64,000 nucleotides of DNA from Pyrenopolyporus hunteri (lineage: Eukaryota; Ascomycota; Sordariomycetes; Xylariales; Hypoxylaceae): NCBI GenBank assembly GCA_902806595.1, contig CADCXC010000004.1, positions 2,294,001 to 2,358,000 of the forward strand. Reading direction: 5' to 3'. A program made the position numbers and the translations under genes. Numbering within the stretch: the stretch's first letter is position 1; every line of letters begins with the position of its first letter. This document shows positions 21,064-33,312 of this stretch, one piece after another. The notes beneath the pieces were generated by a model that was given only the letters and a program-made list of their open reading frames with translations, was not told where the DNA came from and did not search any database.

Positions 21064-22075
21064 ATGGGCCACTCTAGGTGCTTCTCTACCTACGACGACG
21101 ACTTCGAGTTCGACGATGCGTATTTTAGGAAATTCTACAAGCCATTGTCTAATCTTCCCACGCCGCCGCCCTCTTCTAAAAATTCGTCTGCGGCGCAGAG
21201 TCCTCGCATCGTCACTGAAGATGGTGGGGATATTAACCACGAGTTCTTAGGTTGGTGGTGTCCTGACAAAATATACACAAAATATACACTTCCACTAACT
21301 CGTCCCGCCAGGTCCCGCCGCACATCTAGCGAGAATGCTACCTCCTGGAGCTTCGTTCATGACGCCGTCTATCCCTATAGTACAGGGAATACTGGCACGC
21401 GCCAATCTGCCAATGGACATAGTCGCTCTGGCCGTCTGCATTTTAGACTCGTTGAATTCTCGATTTTCTCGAAGTTGGCGAATATCCTTTCCGCTGAGTA
21501 GATCAGACGAATTATCACCGAAGCGCCACACCACGCCGTCTGGCCCATCCCGAGCTATGCACATCGACAGCGTGTCCCCCGAGGTCATTATCCTGGCCTC
21601 ATTGATGATTGCAGATAAATTCGTGGAGGATCTGCAAGAATCCACACAATACTATAGTTCCGCGTGGGGCGAGAATCTCTGGACATGCGAGCAGATTAAT
21701 TTCACCGAGCGTTGCATCATGGAGAATCTGGGTTATCGGATCCTTCCTCTGTGGGAACCAAAGTTTATCAAGCAAGCTCGACACGATATCGAAATGGCGC
21801 GGCGGGAACTGCTGGACGAAGACCGTGGAATGGGGGACGAGAGCAAAATAGCCAAGCATGGAAAGTCGATGAGTTCGGGACAAGCTGTGGTGGGCTTAGG
21901 CCTGCAACTTACCCCTGCCGAGACTCCCAAGTCGGAATTGGCTACGCCGGGTAGTCGTGTTCAGAATCTAGGCCGTGAGACTCGAGAAGCGTTCAGCAAC
22001 CACAAGACCCTGCCGCGGGACTATTTGCATCTGCCTTCGACGACATTGCCCGGCGAATCGAATGTTTCGGCATGA
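21064..22075 (+). CDS. Cyclin, Pho85/PCL-type
   Basis: Two exons, 21064-21250 and 21312-22075, give 316 aa. The intron has a weak GTTGGT donor, a CACTAACTC branch site and a CGCCAG acceptor. This donor is the only one that keeps frame (EFLG|PAAHLARMLPPG), so the first border is the less certain part. The cyclin box runs from about residue 65 to 200 and includes FMTPSIPIVQGILARANLP, DIVALAVCILDSLN, VSPEVIILASLMIADKFVED, and WGENLWTCEQINFTERCIMENLGYRI (given here in part by its key residues E, R, C). This layout is typical of fungal cyclins that partner the Pho85 kinase and control nutrient responses and polarity. Which PCL it is cannot be decided. The C-terminal 70 or so residues are low-complexity. 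Confidence 0.85.
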
Positions 22076-24118
22076 GTGCATTTTTTTTCGCACAGTTGAA
22101 AAATATACCATCTTCGTTAATTTGCATGACATGTTCGCTGCATGGACTTGGCTGGACTTGCATTGGGGGCCGGGATCAAGGTGTCATTCGCCTCATCAAA
22201 TTGCGTTTTTCGACGATCTGGTTTCTTTCCCATCTATCGGGTTGAGCCATCCGGACCAAGGGAGTTGTGCGCGTTACGGTGTTCGAAGGGGGCCCAGGAT
22301 CTGGGTCGGAGTTAACCGGTCTTGCATTCGCTTGGAAAGGTCACATATTGGGGGACACGCGTCCTACAGAATTATACCCACTAGTAATATATTGCTTTCC
22401 CATCCGTCCACAAAGATCTGAATGGCATCAACGCCTGACCTGATTACAATTGCATAATGGCATCATGCATTCCTACTCTGGTGGGATGACTGTGACTAAC
22501 CACCGCCTGCGCGTACGCCGGACCCGTCTACCGTCTCATCAGGCTGAACGGACCGGTGCTCGTCGCCGGAGCCGGGAGAAGGCCTTCTGCTTCGCCCCTC
22601 TACCCCAGGTTTCTTTATAGGCATGCATACTACATAGATGAGCAGGGCTCGGGAATTTTCCTAGCCAATGGGGCTACCACAAGCAGTCTACAACGGGTTA
22701 GAGAGCAGGAGAAAGATGGGTTGCATGTTATCAGGGGGTTAATCGATCTGCTGGATGCTTGATATTTCACCCAACCCAATGGACGGCCAACTGGATGCAA
22801 GTTTGATAGCTGGTTGGCCACTTTTCTATAGGGTTCGCTAGAAACCACGCACGAACGCTTCAGACACCAATCGGAACCCAGATGTCTGTCTACCCTAGGT
22901 ACCACATAGCATATGCTACTCTGCGACGATCACGCAAACCTGCGAGATCGAGTACGCTATGTCTAAGTTTGGGTATAGGTAATCGACCCGTCTAGATAGA
23001 TATAAAAAGGCCCTTTTTCTTTTCTTTTCTTCTTTTTTAAAAAAAGAAGAAAAAAAGATCAACCCTCATTAGTGGAATTGGTTAAATTCTCTCGTGGGTT
23101 TTGGCCTATGAACCGGAGGAATGAAGAAAATGGAACCATCCACTTAACCTAGGTGTTTGCTGACTTGCCTTTGTGTCAAACCTATTCCCCGGGCTGCTGG
23201 CAACCAACTATGTTAAATCTTAACCCTGACGCTAAGATGGGCGGCAGTTGTAATCCTAAAGCGAAAAGCTTTTATTGTCAAATTTCTCTTAACATTAAGC
23301 ACCCCATCTACTTACGTACGCGTAGGTGCTAGTGATAGACACATGTCTTCGTAATGATTCCTACCCCGCTGCAAATAAAATCTTATATTCTTTCCCGCTT
23401 GTGTGCTGAAGAGGCTTTCGCGGCACATAAGAGTCTACGGGTAATATACATATAGTTATACGTTACGTAGCAAAGGTTCATAAAGAAGGCGAAGAGCCAC
23501 ATATTCGACTCTATAGTCGTAAATATATGGTTTATCTCTCGATCTCCGTTCTATCTTATTACCGTTTATACGACCAAAGTCTCATATAGTACCTAGGTAG
23601 TTGATTACCCTGTACCACGATTGTAGCTATTGTAAGCATAAGAAGATTATTAACTTTTGAAGTAAACTTGGCATCCCATATTTCACATGTCATTGAGAAC
23701 ACAAACCCTCTGGCGTCTCTGTTCACCGTAGATGCTGAACTATAAAAAGTGCCTAACGTAAATAACGGGAATTAAGTAGTCTTGATCGTGATTGTCGATG
23801 TACCCCAAATATACTCTTGGAGGTGCATTGGGAATGGGAAATGGTGTGAAGGGCTTCGCGGCTTCCTATACCTAGGTAGACAGCTTGTTAGGTCCCATAG
23901 AAGAGATAGAGATTCTTATCGAGAGCTAAAAATCTTATCGGACCAAAAGAAGACTAGTGAGGGGCAGCAGCGTCGGTGGCAGAATAATTTTTGTGTACAC
24001 CGCCTCCAGCTGCCGCTCACCTTCAAGTTAGGCCCTGCCCATTGTTAGTGCTGCGGTACTGGCACTCGCGGAATCTTGACAAGGTCTCAGAAAGTACAAT
24101 ACCAATCGAAAAATAACA
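22076..24118. other. Intergenic region between the cyclin and BCP1 genes
   Basis: Both neighbours are on the plus strand, so the interval holds the cyclin 3' region and the BCP1 promoter. It contains a pyrimidine/purine hairpin near 23025-23053 and single AGGTACCT-type motifs near 22890 and 23591. No gene is convincing. Confidence 0.5.
23025..23053. repeat. Pyrimidine/purine inverted repeat
   Basis: CTTCTTTTTT at 23029-23038 faces AAAAAAAGAAG at 23039-23049, with further T and A runs extending the arms. It could form a hairpin or reflect slippage of simple sequence. Confidence 0.6.
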
Positions 24119-25101
24119 ATGGCAAAGAAGCGGGCAAGGGAAGCCGACGGCGGCGCCGCTGAAGCCCCCGACAAGATGGTCGAGGACGGCGACAGCTCAG
24201 ACGACGACGTAAGTGTGGGGGAACGCGCGCTCCAAACCCGCAGCGCTTCGGCGCATCGCAGGATCTGCGACGTCCCGCGACGGGGGCCGATTTACCTATC
24301 CGAGTCCCTAAGCTAACCGGCGCGCTCCAGGACTTCGACATGGTCAACGTGGACTTCGAGTGGTTCAACTTCGACGCGGAGATCGACTTCCACGGGACGA
24401 AGTCGCTGCTGCGGCAGCTCTTCGACGTGGACGCCGCGCTCTTCGACATCTCGGGCCTCGCCGACCTGATCCTGTCGCAGCCGACGATCGGGTCGACCGT
24501 CAAGGTCGACGGCAAGGAAACGGACGCCTACGCCTTCCTCACCGCGCTCAACCTGCACGAGCACCGCGAGAAGAAGCCGGTCGCCGACCTCACCCGGTAC
24601 ATCTGCGAGAAGGCCGGGACGAATGATGCGCTGGCGGGGATCCCGGACCTGCTGTCATCGGGAAAACACATCGGACTGGTACTCTCGGAGCGCCTGATCA
24701 ATATGCCTTCCGAGATCGCGCCTCCTATGTACAACATGCTGATCGACGAGGTCGAGGCCGCGGTGGAGGACAAAGAACCCTACGAGTTCTCGCACTATCT
24801 CATTATCTCTAAGACATACCACGAGATCGAGTCGACGCTCGACATCGAGGAGAGGAAACGAAAAAAGGGAAAGCAAGACGCGACCATGTTTTATTTCCAC
24901 CCGGAGGATGAGGTGCTGCAGAAGTACGCGGTGGCTCACGGCAGCTACGATTATACCAAGATCGACGACGCCGTCGCGGATAGCAAACGGGCTTTCCAGG
25001 AGATGGGCGTTATGCCTCGCGGCTTTATGATATTAATTGAAGCTAGCAAGTTCGCAGACGCCGCTAAAGCTATCAGCGAGTATCTAAGTCCACCGTCATA
25101 A
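24119..25101 (+). CDS. BCP1: BCP1/BCCIP-family nuclear protein export and ribosomal-protein chaperone
   Basis: Two exons, 24119-24208 and 24331-25101, give 286 aa, close to the usual length of about 283. The intron starts GTAAGT, has a GCTAACC branch site and ends CTCCAG; phase 0, in an acidic stretch (SSDDD|DFDMVNVDFEWFNF). The family signature VDFEWFNFD near the N-terminus, LADLILSQP, the central LSERLINMPSEIAPPMYNML and the C-terminal FYFHPEDEVLQKYA all fit BCP1. In yeast Bcp1 is nuclear, supports export of Mss4 and chaperones Rpl23 during 60S assembly. The second exon is unusually GC-rich at its 5' end, with G/C-ending codons, a pattern also seen in BUB3 and PLD here. The gene converges on ARO7, with only 88 bases between stop codons. 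Confidence 0.93.
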
Positions 25102-25189
25102 AAAAAATCTCAAACACAATAACCAGCCCCCCAAGGCCTTTTTATATTTTTTTTCTCTACCTATCTAGCCTCGTAATTTCGTGATCCGT

Positions 25190-26051
25190 TTAGTCCAGAC
25201 GCTGCATTAGGTATTCGACCTCAACCTCTTTCGTTATCGGAATGACAAAGTTCCGGTACATGGATACGACTGCCTCCACGTTGATCTTGCGATCGTTCTC
25301 CGACCCGTTCGTAGAGGGGTCCGTGCCGTAGGTGCGCGCCTTTAGTCTCAATCGCTCCAGAACCTGCTTCTCAACCGCGGCGTTCGTGATGGACGCCCCG
25401 ATTCCCTCGCGGTCGCCCGCCTTGATCATCTTGGTGTATGTCTCCGGGTCCGACTGGAACTTGGACTCTGCGACGAACTTGCCGAAATGTATCCTTCGCG
25501 AGAGGGCCTGGAGGCAAGCAATGTCGCAGGTGGCAGAGGACCCGTAGTTCTCTTGCGACTCGCCAAGGTCTGGGCGTCCGAAGTCGGGGCACACCGCCGG
25601 TAGGAACTCGTTTACGTAGAATTCCTTGATCTTCTCATTGACGTTGACGTTGTTCGGGTGTAGGATCTGGGGGTAGTTGAGCGGCTTCAATATGGGCTTC
25701 TGGAGCGCTTCAGGGAAAAAGGGGTACTCGTCGGGCGCTTCATAACGTCGGATCAGGGACTGTAGCTTCTCTTGCTCCTTCAGATACCAGTCCATGAAGC
25801 TGAGCGACTTGTCCTGCCCGATCTCTATCGCGCCTGGGACATAGATGGTCTTGTTGAGCGGAAACTGGACCCGCTCGATCAAGTGGAAGGTGATTGTATC
25901 TTCCAGTCGGCTGGTGCGAACGACTAATTGTTAGCATAATGGCCATCTTATATCAGGAGTAGTGAAGGGTTTGCGCGCACATCAGCTGGAAGCGAATATT
26001 GGAAAGGTCAAGGGCCTTGGAGGCATCCTTGAGGTCGATGATGGCATCCAT
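25190..26051 (-). CDS. ARO7: Chorismate mutase
   Basis: Two exons, 26051-25981 and 25910-25190, give 263 aa, the usual fungal AroQ-type length. The enzyme converts chorismate to prephenate, the branch point to Phe and Tyr, in the cytosol. Visible signatures are DLSNIRFQLIRLEDTITFHL, ERVQFPLNKTIYVPGAIE, SRRIHFGKFVAESKF and the C-terminal ITKEVEVEYLMQRL; Arg20 corresponds to the N-terminal active-site Arg. The all-helical fungal enzyme is activated by Trp and inhibited by Tyr. The intron (25980-25911) begins GTGCGC. Two acceptors 9 nt apart both keep frame. I chose the second (CACCAG) because it gives the conserved QLIRLEDT; the first would insert RTS. Confidence 0.95.
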
Positions 26052-27405
26052 GGTCAGTCACTAGTCTAGCTTCACGAAGAATTACGGGTTTGAAATGTAG
26101 ATCAAACTAAGACGAGAGAAGACGTAGCGTAGGTAGGCGGTTAGGGGTTATGATGAAGTGAAGGTTTTTGTAAATTTTTTTGCTCTCCTTTATTGGTTTC
26201 CCGGAACACAAAGGTCGTTCAAACCCTCTATTAGCGGGGGCGAGACGAAAGTGGCGGGCCTTTCTAAAGTCCACGGAAGAGGGGCAAGGCAATTCAGATG
26301 TAAGGAGACGGCGATCACAATCAACACGAGGCAACCGCTTCTTTTGTTTCAAATACTTGCTCTGGTTACCTAAAATATAGCAAGGTAGGTAGTACGGCCG
26401 ATCCTCGGCGGGCGTCAGGTTTGCTCCCTATATACCCTCTATGAGCTCAAAGCAGGTACAGGACTTTTAGGGCGCGGAAGGCCCTAAGTCAGCTTATCTG
26501 AGAAAACTCCACGGCGCGATAACGTCGTAACCGGCATTGTAAATTGGGGAAAGAGTGACGGTTGCGGTGCGCCAAACCTTATTCTTAGTGTAACCCTGAG
26601 GGCGTGGGTAATTTTGATGTTGTATTGAGAAAGATTTACATAGGTAGTAGAAGTGACGACAGACTGGGTAGGAGGTGAGGGAGGTTAGGCAGGTTAGGCG
26701 GGTTAGGTTGTAAGGTTATTCCCTAAATTACATAATCTCTATCCCATTCTGACTCCTTGCTATCCCTATGAGGGTTAGCGCAGTACGGCTATAGCGTGGG
26801 TTACCATCTGCCTAGGTACCTACCTACCTAGGTACCAATCTAGGTATCTACCTAAGGCAGGTAGGCAACTTCAATGGATGTTGACCTAGGTAGGTGCACA
26901 CCTACATGTATGGATGTCAGAGACAGGAAGGAATGCGAGGTTAGATTACCTGGTACCTCGGTGAGGTAAGGCACTAGTATGTCCCTGTAGGTACCTAAGA
27001 TAAGCTGATGCCCAGATCCATGCTGCCCGGCAGGAAGAGGCAAGATACGGCATCTGCAACAAATCTTATCCGGCTCTAAGTGGGTCTCTCCAGCACAGCT
27101 TAACCCGAGGGCTCAAAGCTAAAAATTTTGGAATGTCCAGTGCGGAAAAAAGGTCCAGGGTACATCTTCGTCTTTGTTAGCCTTGCCCGGGAATGCCTTG
27201 TTTTTTTATCTGGGCCATCTGATATTTTCCGTACCCATCCCTCCTCATGCCGGTCTACTTCTAAGTAGCTTTTGGAAAAGAAAAAGACGTCCTTTGGTAC
27301 CTATCGGGAAAAATCCCTCCTGTATACTACCTTGATGTGTGGCATTTGCACCGTGCGACCGCACACGACTCCTCCGCTTGCAGTTGAAATTCCATAGATA
27401 CGCGC
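26052..27405. other. Shared promoter interval of ARO7 and MDV1
   Basis: The two genes are divergent, so both promoters lie here. There is a dense AGGTACCT/CCTACC tract at 26811-26870 and three GGTTAGG units near 26680-26710. No coding frame is convincing. Confidence 0.5.
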
Positions 27406-29565
27406 ATGGCCGAGTCAGACCCGAACAATGCCGTTCATGAAGATGCCCCGCCGGCTGAAGATTCGACGCTCTTGGTATCTACTGACCGCCTATTAAACCC
27501 TCCTTTGTCGTGCGCACCCGCGAGCTAACCTAGAGCCGTAGCCGCGAGGGCTTGAGGCCTTTACTAGAAAGGTGACGACGACCGCGAGCCATCTAGTAGG
27601 TCCCGGCACCGATCCGGCTGGGAGCCACTATCACAACGCCATGGCTCAAGTGCATAAGCAGCTGAGGAAGCCCGGTATTCAGCGAGGCATGTTTACCATG
27701 GCTAGGACGACCCCGACCGACTTGGTCCGTTCCAAGTTCTCCACCTCCGAAATCCAGTCCCGCGCCCTAGCCTACTTGCCCGACGACATGCTACAGAACT
27801 TACCCGAAAATGAAAATGCCTACTCCCTCTTCCAAGGCTTCCAAGCAAGCTTCCCCGAGCTCACCCCCGAGAACAAGAAGCATAGAAGAAAGGTTTCGAG
27901 AGGGAGGAAAATGCTCGACGAGTCCCCGACGACCCCGGACAACCCACACCATCTCCAGAGACTGAAGAAAGAAAGATCTTCGCTCATGCACGAACTTGAG
28001 ATGCTTAGCATCCGAAAGAACATGGCCAGCAGCGAGATCCGCGAGATCGATAACAAGATCGCTAATCTGGCTGGCATGCGACGCATTATCCTAGAGAGAC
28101 TAGCGGGTTTAGAACAGGAAGAGGCACTGTTAGAACACGATAGTAGGGGAACCTCCTTTAATATGCTTAGAAGCCGTGCTGACGTAGAGCTTAGTTGTGG
28201 ATATGGAGAGCCGGATAGAAGACGCGCAGGCACTCTTTGACGAAGCTGAGTCGATAGCTGCCGCTGTCGATACGCCGAACAAATCAGACGATGAGGATTT
28301 AGTAACGGACCAAGACGCGGATGAATTCATGTCGAAATCCATCTATGAAAAGCTTCCGTCCGCTTCAAGCACCCCCTCGAAAAAGAGGCATAAGACTACG
28401 AAGCGGAAATCGATGCCTATATTGCACGAGCATTTCGAACCGGGGACCATGATCCGAGAAATCAAGGCTCACGAAGACAGTATCACTGCGGTAGACTTCG
28501 ACGTGCCTTTCGGTACCATGGTATCAGCTTCTATGGATGACTCTGTTAAGGTATGGGACTTGAATGCTGGGCGCTGTATCGGATTGCTCGAGGGTCACAC
28601 CGCCTCGGTGAGAACGCTGCAAGTGGAAGACAATATCCTCGCTACCGGTTCCATGGACGCCACTATCCGTTTATGGGATTTAAGCAAGGCACATTACGAC
28701 CCACAAGGCAGCCAATTTGGCAAGGATGACGAAGATGACGATGGCATGGCTTTTGAGAACCCCGACGATCAACCAGTGGATCCCCCAGAAGGTAGTATGG
28801 CTGATTGTCCACTATTCACGCTAGAATCCCACATGGACCAGATCACAGCCCTTCACTTTAGAGGTGATGTACTCGTTTCGGGATCGGCTGATAAGACGCT
28901 GCGCCAGTGGGACCTGGTGAAAGGACGGTGTATACAAACGCTCGACGTGATGTGGGCAGCGGCGCAAGCTTCTGTTTCTATTGGCACGGGAGAAGGTGCT
29001 TGGAGACAAACCAACCGGCCGCCGTCAGCATCAGCTGACTTCGTGGGCGCGTTGCAAGTATTCGAGTCTGCTCTCGCTTGCGGTACCGCCGACGGCATGG
29101 TTAGATTATGGGACTTAAGAAGCGGGCAGGTGCACCGCAGCCTCGTCGGGCATACCGGTCCGGTAACTTGCTTACAATTTGACGATGTCCATCTTGTAAC
29201 GGGTAGTCTAGACAGAAGCATACGGGTAAGTTTCTTATCTTCCGAAGAGGCGCCTCTGGAGCTGCATTATCTAACATAACATTTCATAGATATGGGACCT
29301 ACGCACGGGATCCATATTCGATGCCTATGCGTATGACAACCCCGTTACGAGTATGATGTTTGACAACAGGCGCATCGTCGCCGCAGCCGGTGAGGACGTG
29401 GTCAAGGTGTACGACAAGATGGAGTCGCGGCAGTGGGACTGCGGTGCGGGGATCACCGAGACGGACGGAGGCCGGACACCGGCGATCGTCGAGCGCGTTC
29501 GCATCAAGGATGGCTACCTAGTTGAGGGACGCCGCGATGGCATCGTGGGCGCCTGGGCGTGCTAG
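27406..29565 (+). CDS. MDV1: Mitochondrial division protein 1, WD40 adaptor
   Basis: Four exons, 27406-27474, 27542-28142, 28195-29225 and 29290-29565, give 658 aa. Mdv1 sits on the outer mitochondrial membrane and links Fis1 to the dynamin Dnm1 during fission. The N-terminal part has the family sequence LEAFTRKVTTTASHLVG and KQLRKPGIQRGMF (Fis1-binding region). A coiled coil at about residues 164-225 (rich in K, E, R and L, with the repeated pattern LERLAGLEQEEALLEHD) matches the dimerisation segment. Six or seven WD40 repeats follow from about residue 300, ending VKVWDL, IRLWDL, LRQWDL, VRLWDL, IRIWDL and VKVYDK. The first exon was placed by the initiator ATG and a clean GTATCT...CGTAG intron that restores PRGLEAFTRK. 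The frame is closed at all three junctions. Confidence 0.92.
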
Positions 29566-31108
29566 TCTCATACGGGTCATCCCACCCTAGTGCATTCCAT
29601 GCATATCTCTATGTACATATGCCGACACCCTGCGAATACTCAGCATCGCTACGCCAATCCTGAGTGGAATAGTCGAGTTACTGTGCATGTCTAGATTTCT
29701 TCCGACGCTTCCGACGACCGAAGGTAACGCAGTAGGAACGAGTAGTGGCTCCCCGTCACGCTAGGAACCTCCAGAGTCGTATTTATATTTGCTTTCGAGA
29801 TCATCCTGTGGTCGCCGTCGATACGGCCACCCCAACTAAGGGTTTAAGTATTCTAGGAGTCCTACCGGTCTTATAAGGTACCTCGGGAGGTAAGCAATTG
29901 CCTGAATATTCCCATGATATCCGGAGATAGTCTTATTTGCATAGCCTCACGGTTCAGACGGTCGGAAGATTTTCAAAGCCCTCAACATAAGCATAATAAG
30001 AGGTAGGGACCTAGACGGCTGACTGATATGATCATGTAGCCCACCCATATGTGAGTTATAAAAAACCGTGAGCTCTTGCTTTCGGCCTCCGCGAAAAGCC
30101 CGTTTGGCTCTTGACCGGAGGAATTTAAGACTCCGTTGGTAAGGATATACCAGATTCTCACAGGGCCATTCTCTACTTGCATAATCCGAACGTGCTTTTC
30201 TCATACGGGTATTTTTGATATGATGTTTCCAGCGTCTGGTTTACCGGTTGCCCGAATAGGATGTTGCAAGCCTTGGCATGCCAAAGTGTTGATGCACATC
30301 AAAGTTCAAGCCCAGCCAATGAAATCGCGAGCTATCCCCCAGACTGGAAATAGACGTATTGAGGATGCGTGTGTTCACCTATAAGATGTAATTTCTCCAT
30401 GCGCATATCGGAAGTAGCGGACATATCAAAGGCTAATATCCCGTGGTGTATCTAGGAATACAACGATAGGGCTGTAAGAAGAAACATGTTCATGCAGAGA
30501 TAGGTACCTAGGGAGGGATTACGCATCTTAAGTTCTCTGCTAATTACATGAACAATGCCTTGTAGTTGGCGTACTGACGCATACAGTAACACGCCACGGA
30601 CCTGGTGAAGGGGACGCTCCGCAAAGGTTGCCTGGAGTCGGTTGACGACATGAGGTCATTCTTTGGATATTACCGTCAACTTGAGACGAAGTTATGACTA
30701 CGGTACCCGTGAAAAGGGATTAATAATTGAATCCGAGACGTCGGTTCTAAGAGATTATGTTGTTCTAAAGTACTGGATCGAATGTTCTTTTAGGGGTACT
30801 TGGAATCACCATGTCTCGATATCTTCACCATAAAAGGGCAGTCGAGCCCCTACTTTTCCTTGAGCGTTGGAAGGCACAAAGAACCAAAAGGAAACCATCC
30901 GGTGAGACCTCAAGCAGTCACGACTTACACGTATCAAGGTACATCATACCTCATACCTATACCCCGTACCTATACCCCATACCTATCACCTTGGTCAGGT
31001 GCCTCATTATAAAGTGCGCCTTCGCATCTCTCAACTGGAAGTTGTCACCGTCAAGATTTCGGCTTAGATATACTTTCTACGCATATTTCTACGAAATATT
31101 TTATCAAG
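29566..31108. other. Intergenic region upstream of the aldo-keto reductase
   Basis: The region holds the MDV1 3' flank and the AKR promoter. A TATA-like ATTATAAAG lies near 31006-31014, about 100 bases before the AKR start. A CATACC/CTATACC simple repeat lies at about 30944-30984. No gene seen. Confidence 0.5.
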
Positions 31109-32386
31109 ATGTCCGCCCTGATGATGGCGCCGCCACCCAAGAGCCCCTTGGCTCGCTACCGCCTCCTGTCCCCAACGGCGTCGGTCCGCGTGAGCCCCTT
31201 GTGTTTGGGGGCCATGAATTTCGGCGTGGCCTGGGCTGACTTCATGGGTGCTTGCGACCAGAGAACCACCGAGGAGATCCTCGATTTCTACTACGAACAA
31301 GGTGGAAATTTCATCGATACCGCCAACAACTACCAGGCAGAGCAGTCCGAGAAATGGATTGGGGAATGGATGAAGAAACGCGGCGTTCGTGATCAGCTGG
31401 GTGGGTGAATCGCGAATCATCGCATTTCGCAAATGGTTCGCTCTCACGGGTATAGAGAGAGAGAGCTAACGGAATGTTGTCGCAGTCATCGCTACCAAAT
31501 ACAGCACTAACATTCGTATGGATTATGACACGATCATGATCAACAACCAAGGAAATGGGGCTAAGAGTATGCACGTATCCGTTAATGAAAGCTTAAAGAA
31601 GCTACAGACAGACTATATTGACCTGGTATGTGACACCTGATATCTCCATCTATACTATGCCAGTCTACTAACAGGGAGGCAAAGCTTTACGTGCATTGGT
31701 GGGATGCGAATACCTCGATCCCTGAGCTTATGCAGTCTCTAAACCGGCTTGTGCTGGCTGGGAAGGTTCTCTACCTCGGAGTAAGCGACACGCCAGCCTG
31801 GGTCGTGAGCAAAGCCAACGAATATGCGCGCAACCATGGGCTACGCCAGTTTAGTGTCTACCAAGGTCGATGGTCGGCGGCCTCCCGCGATTTTGAAAGG
31901 GAAATCATTCCGATGGTGAAGTCTGAGGGCATGAGCCTTGCTCCGTGGGGCGCACTCGGCGGAGGCAAGTTTAAGACGGAGGAGCAACGTCAGAAACAGG
32001 TAGTAGGACGTGCTGGGGAACCGACCGAAGAAGAAATCAAGGTTAGCAAGGCTCTCGAATCCATCGCTAGGCGCAAGAACACCATCATTACGAGTGTGGC
32101 TCAAGCGTACGTTATGCACAAAGCTCCCTACGTCTTCCCTATTATCGGCACTCGAACCAAGGAGCATTTAAAGGCCAATATCGAGGCTCTTACCCTGACT
32201 CTCGACGACGATGAAATCAAGGAGATCGAGAGCGCTATCCCTTTCGACCCTGGGTTTCCTAATTCATTTCTGTATGGCTCGAAAGTCCCGAGTCATCCAG
32301 GTAATGTGTGGGTACTAGGTATGGGAGGCACAACCGACTATGTACCCGAACCCAGACCAATCGCACCGACGAAGACGGGGGAATAG
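31109..32386 (+). CDS. Aldo-keto reductase, aryl-alcohol dehydrogenase/NorB-like
   Basis: Three exons, 31109-31400, 31486-31625 and 31685-32386, give 377 aa. Introns start GTGGGT and GTATGT and end CGCAG and CAAAG, with CTAAC branch sites. The (beta/alpha)8 reductase family reduces carbonyls with NADPH. The catalytic tetrad is visible as D70 and Y75 (FIDTANNY), K102 (IATK) and H148 (LYVHWW). The LCLGAMNFG start and the GTRTKEHLKANIEAL cofactor-binding segment place it in the AKR9/AAD group with yeast aryl-alcohol dehydrogenases and norsolorinic-acid reductase-like proteins. There is no polyketide synthase or other cluster backbone nearby, so I would not call it a secondary-metabolism gene. 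Natural substrate unknown. Confidence 0.92.
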
Positions 32387-33312
32387 GGAACTCGCGCCTT
32401 CATGGATGTGTGGAGGTGGTTTACTCACAGGTATTACTAAACTCTTACCATTTCTGTCCTAATTGGTCCGCAATCAGGGGGTTTATACTGCTAGGAGTCT
32501 GTAGGCACATGGAACGGGTCATATCTTTACATGGCCTCGCGGCATTCAGAAATCGTTTAGTATGCAGAGAATTAGTGGATAGTATACTTTCCTTTCTTGT
32601 AGAAGAAGATGCAAATTTGACTCGATTTTAACGTAACCAGCACACGAAATATGTGGAGAAGAATGAAGAGGTAAAATAAAATTCGTATGCCTATAGGGAT
32701 CCGTAGTAGGTAGTAAGAGGAGCCGTGTGAAGATGGGTCCGTTATTCTTTCTCAGTAACTATCATTCCTGACGGCGCATCTACCACCTACTATGCTTTGC
32801 ACTACTCGTTCTAAGAGTTAATAAGGGGCTAAAAGGTGGCTCTGTCGAAACAACAGTTAAATAAACGGGTGCGGCTGAGTACCTAGGTAGGTACCTATTT
32901 AAGTAGGTAGGTTGAGTCTCTCGTCTAAAGACTGTTTGGTCTTAGAGGTTTCTAGTACTATTATCAACGGAATATGCTGAAAAAGGGGGGTTCGTTGGAT
33001 TGTTTGCCGGAAATATGAATAGAGTTTGCTTAAGGCGAAATAACGTCCTGTAGGAACTGGTAAGAAGCATAGAGCGCGGTATATCGTTCCTTCCTCTACA
33101 ATTAGGTATAACCATATATGGCACCACGCCTTCCCTTCCCCGGGTCTCCCTACGGCTTCCAAAACTATAAAATACTTTCGAGGAAAAGAGAAGCGTTTTG
33201 TCCATTCGCATTCATCCTCGAAAGACCCTTGCCAGAGCTATCCATCCAATTCCTATGGGATTTCTATAACACAACAAGAATCTATATATTTACCTCAGAC
33301 GCCGCCATCACA
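32387..33312. other. Intergenic region with AGGTACCT repeat
   Basis: It contains the AKR 3' flank and an AGGTACCT/TAGGTAGG tract at about 32880-32912. An in-frame ATG at 33118 could extend the following gene, but the extension shows no coding character. Confidence 0.45.
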
